Part shown: piece by piece, positions 61,300-64,000 of the stretch
How positions within the stretch are numbered: the first letter of the stretch is position 1
Layout of the letters: each line of letters starts with the position of its first letter
NCBI RefSeq assembly: GCF_011927905.1
Contig: NZ_JAATJL010000001.1
Location: 2,976,001 to 3,040,000, forward strand
Reading direction: 5' to 3'
Length of the DNA stretch: 64,000 nt
From: Arthrobacter pigmenti
GTDB lineage: Bacteria > Actinomycetota > Actinomycetes > Actinomycetales > Micrococcaceae
The notes under the pieces: model-generated
Databases searched by the model: none
What the model was told of the DNA's origin: nothing
Seen by the model: only the letters and a program-made list of their open reading frames with translations
Made by a program: the position numbers and the translations under genes

Positions 61300-62544
61300 C
61301 TACTGCTCCAGCTTCATCGCCTTCCGCAACGACAACGCTCCGCCGCCCTGCATCACCGCTCGGCGGTAGATCTTTTCGCCGAGGTAGATCAGAGCGACGG
61401 CTGCCGCCAGGGCAAGCACCAGCGAAAGCAGCGGCTCCCACAGCGCGATGTCCGAGTTCAGCATCCGGATCGGCATCGCCACCGAGGACACCACCGGCAC
61501 ATAGGACGCCACTACCAGCAGTTGACCCTTCGCAAAGAGCCCCGCAAAGAGCGCCGCGAAGATTAGCGCCATCACCGGCGTCGAACTGCTGCTGAGGTCC
61601 TCCGGCCTGCTCGCCAGCGATCCCAGCACCGCCCACATCGCCGCGAGAATGAGGAAGCCGAAGAGGAAGAACACCATGAACCAGCCCGACGCCGGAATGA
61701 CGCTTCCGGCCAACTCCGCCGTGCCCGTCAGGTTCAGTGCAAGCAGCGCCGCCCCGCCGTACAGGGCGAGCTGCAGCATCGCGAGCACCGTATTTCCCAG
61801 CACCTTCCCGTACAGCAGCTGACGGATCGGGATGGCCGTGGCAAGGATTTCGACAACCCGGTTCTGCTTCTCCTCCACAACCGAGTTGGCGATCGCCATC
61901 CCGAAGATGATGGACGCCATGTAGAACAGGAAGCTGAAGACAAACCCGGCCACCTGTGCGAGCGCCTGGTTCTCGGCGTTGCCCTCCAGCAGCGACTCCT
62001 CAAGCTCGGAGCCCTCCAGCAACGCTTCAGGGGTGGTGCCCGCAGCGGCAGCATTCGCCTGGAGCGTGTAGGTTTCCAGCGACGCACCCACCGCGGTGCG
62101 CAGCCCGGACGAGATCTCGTTCAAGCTAGTGAGTGTCCAGCCGCCGTCGTCGTTCTGTATCAGGGCCGCATCGGCTTCTTCGGCCTGCACCTGCTGCAGC
62201 GCGGCGTCGTCGGAGTCGGCCGTCACGGCGGTGAAGGCGGTGTTGCTGTCCTCAGCCTGGGCCTCCTCGTCCGCGAGCGCGATCACGGACTGACCGGCGT
62301 CCGAGGCTACAGCGACAGTGAAATCCTCACCGCGGCTGGACATAAAGGCGTTGAACACCACTCCGGCGACGATGAGGGCCACGGTAACGATCGTGGAAAT
62401 CGCGAACCCGCGGTCCTTGGCTTTCACCGTGACCTCACGCAGCGTGACGATCAGCCACGGCGGCTGCCCACTCGAAGCGGACGACGACGACGACTGCTGC
62501 TCGCGCTCCTGTTGCTTTTTCTGGGACTTCGTTTCGGTACTCAC
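61300..62544 (-). CDS. ABC-2 type exporter permease (NatB/YhaP-like)
   Basis: A 414-residue permease. An N-terminal cytosolic segment rich in Gln/Lys/Ser (KKQQEREQQSSSSS) leads into TM1, then a large extracytoplasmic domain (about 60-200), followed by five C-terminal helices (FVFSFLFYMASIIFGMAIANS; GKVLGNTVLAMLQL; the SGWFMVFFLFGFLILAAM block). This is the NatB/YhaP-type topology. GTG 62544 overlaps the ATPase stop (GTGA). It works with the following ATPase. Confidence 0.87.
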   Translation of the reverse strand: MSTETKSQKKQQEREQQSSSSSASSGQPPWLIVTLREVTVKAKDRGFAISTIVTVALIVAGVVFNAFMSSRGEDFTVAVASDAGQSVIALADEEAQAEDSNTAFTAVTADSDDAALQQVQAEEADAALIQNDDGGWTLTSLNEISSGLRTAVGASLETYTLQANAAAAGTTPEALLEGSELEESLLEGNAENQALAQVAGFVFSFLFYMASIIFGMAIANSVVEEKQNRVVEILATAIPIRQLLYGKVLGNTVLAMLQLALYGGAALLALNLTGTAELAGSVIPASGWFMVFFLFGFLILAAMWAVLGSLASRPEDLSSSSTPVMALIFAALFAGLFAKGQLLVVASYVPVVSSVAMPIRMLNSDIALWEPLLSLVLALAAAVALIYLGEKIYRRAVMQGGGALSLRKAMKLEQ

Positions 62545-63422
62545 TGGGATACCTCCCGGTAGATTTCGCTCAGGCTCGGCCTGATCCGGCTGAATTCGTG
62601 CACGCTGCCGCGTGACATGGCTGCGGTGAGGAGGCGCTGCGCGGCGTCGTCGTTCTCCAGTTCCACAACGGCGTCCTTGCCTGCGACGTCGATCACCGTC
62701 ACCCCTGCTTCCTCCCGCAGCCAGCCGGCGTCGGGTGAGATTGAGATCCGGTGGCGGCGGGGCGCTGTGGCGCGCAGCTGGTCGCCGGTCCCCGAGGCTA
62801 CGAGGCGGCCCTTCTGCAGCACCACCAGGTTGTCGCACAACCGGTCCACCAGATCCAGCTGATGGCTCGAGAACAGAACGGGCACGCCCTGGGCTGTGTG
62901 TTCGCGGAGCAGGTCCACCATGGAGTCAACGGCGATCGGATCCAGCCCCGAGAACGGCTCGTCGAGGATGAGCGCAGACGGCCGGTGCAGCAGCGAGGCC
63001 GCGATCTGCACCCGCTGCTGGTTGCCGAGCGACAGCGACTCGAGTTTGTCCTTCCCGCGGTCGCCGAGCTGGAAGCGTTCGAGCAGGTCAAGCGCACGGG
63101 CACGGGCGTCCTGCTGGCTCATCCGATGCAGCTGGCCCAGGTAGACTAGCTGGTCCAGGATGGGCTGCTTCGGATACAGGCCGCGCTCCTCCGGCATGTA
63201 GCCGAACGTCGAACGGTCCTGAGCGGTGACCGGATGCCCATCCACCAGAACCTCGCCCGTATGGGCCGTGAGCACGCCCATGATCATGCGCATGGTGGTG
63301 GTTTTGCCGGCACCGTTGGCGCCGACAAAGCCGGTCATTTTCCCCGAAGGGACGGTAAAGCTGACGTCGTCGACGGCGGTATTCTCACCGAAACGCCGGG
63401 TCAGGTTGTTCACCTGCAGCAT
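62541..63422 (-). CDS. ABC transporter ATP-binding protein (NatA-like)
   Basis: A 293-residue ATPase with Walker A GANGAGKTTT, signature SLGNQQRVQIAASLL (degenerate LSLGNQQR) and Walker B ALILDEPFSGLDP, followed by a C-terminal DUF4162-like domain (about 215-290, e.g. ATAPRRHRISISPDAGW). The domain order matches sodium/drug exporter ATPases of the NatA/YhaQ branch. ATG 63422 has GGAGG upstream on the minus strand. The response regulator gene lies further upstream in the same direction, so it may regulate this pair. Confidence 0.88.
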   Translation of the reverse strand: MLQVNNLTRRFGENTAVDDVSFTVPSGKMTGFVGANGAGKTTTMRMIMGVLTAHTGEVLVDGHPVTAQDRSTFGYMPEERGLYPKQPILDQLVYLGQLHRMSQQDARARALDLLERFQLGDRGKDKLESLSLGNQQRVQIAASLLHRPSALILDEPFSGLDPIAVDSMVDLLREHTAQGVPVLFSSHQLDLVDRLCDNLVVLQKGRLVASGTGDQLRATAPRRHRISISPDAGWLREEAGVTVIDVAGKDAVVELENDDAAQRLLTAAMSRGSVHEFSRIRPSLSEIYREVSQ

Positions 63423-63553
63423 GGGTTCTTCCTCCCGTTGGTCTACCTGCACTCAAATCTAGTGAGGCGGGACCGCAAGGAGATGAGTCGAAAGAGTGAA
63501 CCTTTCCTCCCCCGGACGGATGAGCCAGCAACCCCCGATAGGCCCGGAGCAAA

Positions 63554-64000
63554 TCACTCACCCGGACGGATGAGGCCACTCTCGTACGCAAAGACCACAG
63601 CCTGCACCCGGTCTCGGACCTGGATTTTGGCCAGCAGTGAGGATACGTGGGACTTCACGGTAGCCTCGGCGAGGAACAGCTTCTTCGCCAGTTCGGCGTT
63701 GCTGAGTCCCGACGCCATGCAGACGAGGACCTCCTTCTCGCGCTGGGTTAGCGAATCAAGAAGCTTCCGTTGATGTTGTTGTTCTGCGGTGAGGGGTTTC
63801 TCGGGCGGTGCGTTGCCGTGCAGTTGTTTGGCGAACCGCTCGATCACCCGCACGGTGACTTCCGGTGCCAGCAGCGCATATCCCCCAGCGACGGCGTGCA
63901 CCGCGGCGATGAGATCCTCCGGTTCGGCGTTCTTGAGCAGGAACCCGCTGGCGCCGCCGCGGATGGCGTCGAAGAGGTAATCGTCGCGCTCAAAGGTGGT
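63554..64000 (-). CDS. NarL/FixJ-family response regulator (partial, 5' end beyond window)
   Basis: The C-terminal 148 residues of a response regulator. The visible part starts TTFERDDYLFDAIRGGASGF, which is the receiver-domain end with the conserved Lys in LLKNAEPEDL, then the LuxR HTH (LTQREKEVLVCMASGLSNAELAKKLF and KSHVSSLLAKIQVRD). The start lies past position 64000. It precedes the ABC exporter pair on the same strand and probably controls it, as in many NarL-type/ABC cassettes. Confidence 0.88.
   Translation of the reverse strand, partial: TTFERDDYLFDAIRGGASGFLLKNAEPEDLIAAVHAVAGGYALLAPEVTVRVIERFAKQLHGNAPPEKPLTAEQQHQRKLLDSLTQREKEVLVCMASGLSNAELAKKLFLAEATVKSHVSSLLAKIQVRDRVQAVVFAYESGLIRPGE

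Overview
The window looks like a chromosomal segment of a high-GC actinobacterium, most likely a member of the Micrococcaceae close to Arthrobacter. I base this on the high GC content, frequent GTG/TTG starts, a DUF222/13E12-type HNH endonuclease, a remnant of a mycothiol-dependent isomerase-family gene, an Rv0909/MT0933-like protein, a DUF6297 membrane protein and tightly overlapping operons. I saw no rRNA, tRNA, CRISPR array, intact IS element or phage genes. The region mixes core metabolism with accessory catabolic and transport modules.

Layout. 1-3.1 kb: IclR regulator, MFS transporter and Ldh_2-family 2-hydroxyacid dehydrogenase, probably one hydroxy-acid utilisation operon. 3.1-5.1 kb: PspC-domain protein and a MarR-controlled MFS exporter. 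5.2-11.1 kb: a complete ribose operon (LacI-type regulator, rbsA, rbsC, rbsB, rbsK, rbsD), mostly with overlapping genes and with two abutting operators upstream. 11.1-12.5 kb: glutamate dehydrogenase. 12.5-18.2 kb: a decayed gene followed by a secreted peptidoglycan-salvage cluster, namZ-like / amiE-like / nagZ-like. 18.3-28.8 kb: alcohol dehydrogenase, an Xre regulator with an exact internal 75-bp duplication, TPM lipoprotein, LLM oxidoreductase, macrolide phosphotransferase homologue, AGCS symporter, VOC protein, membrane-anchored esterase, TetR regulator and FAD monooxygenase.

28.8-36.2 kb is the most coherent accessory module. An IclR regulator and a nitrilase-superfamily amidase diverge from a DUF6282 amidohydrolase-like protein, an OpuC-type quaternary-amine ABC importer (permease, ATPase, permease, binding lipoprotein) and an alpha/beta hydrolase that lacks the usual nucleophile serine. 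The divergent promoter carries nested palindromes. I infer uptake plus hydrolysis of an amide- or ester-bearing quaternary amine or similar compound.

36.5-41 kb: an FAD/Fe-S D-lactate-dehydrogenase-like enzyme divergent from its GntR regulator, and an aquaporin. 41-46 kb: PhoD-like phosphatase, a membrane protein and a NarL-type two-component system. 45.9-50.3 kb: two lipoproteins, lipase maturation factor and small proteins. 50.4-57.3 kb: secreted subtilase, an ABC/DUF6297 pair, Bcr/CflA-type exporter and RNase Z. 57.7-64 kb: HNH endonuclease, short AlkD-like protein, a collagen-like protein divergent from an SRPBCC protein, an ABC-2 exporter pair and the 3' part of a second NarL-type response regulator.

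The main features not explained by genes are a three-copy intergenic repeat family built on TTGCCTGCAATGC units, a 65-bp near-palindrome at 42.8 kb, tandem duplications at 19.6 and 57.3 kb, and strong over-representation of the word GCCGTCGTC on both strands. Function calls are from reading motifs only; no database search was run.
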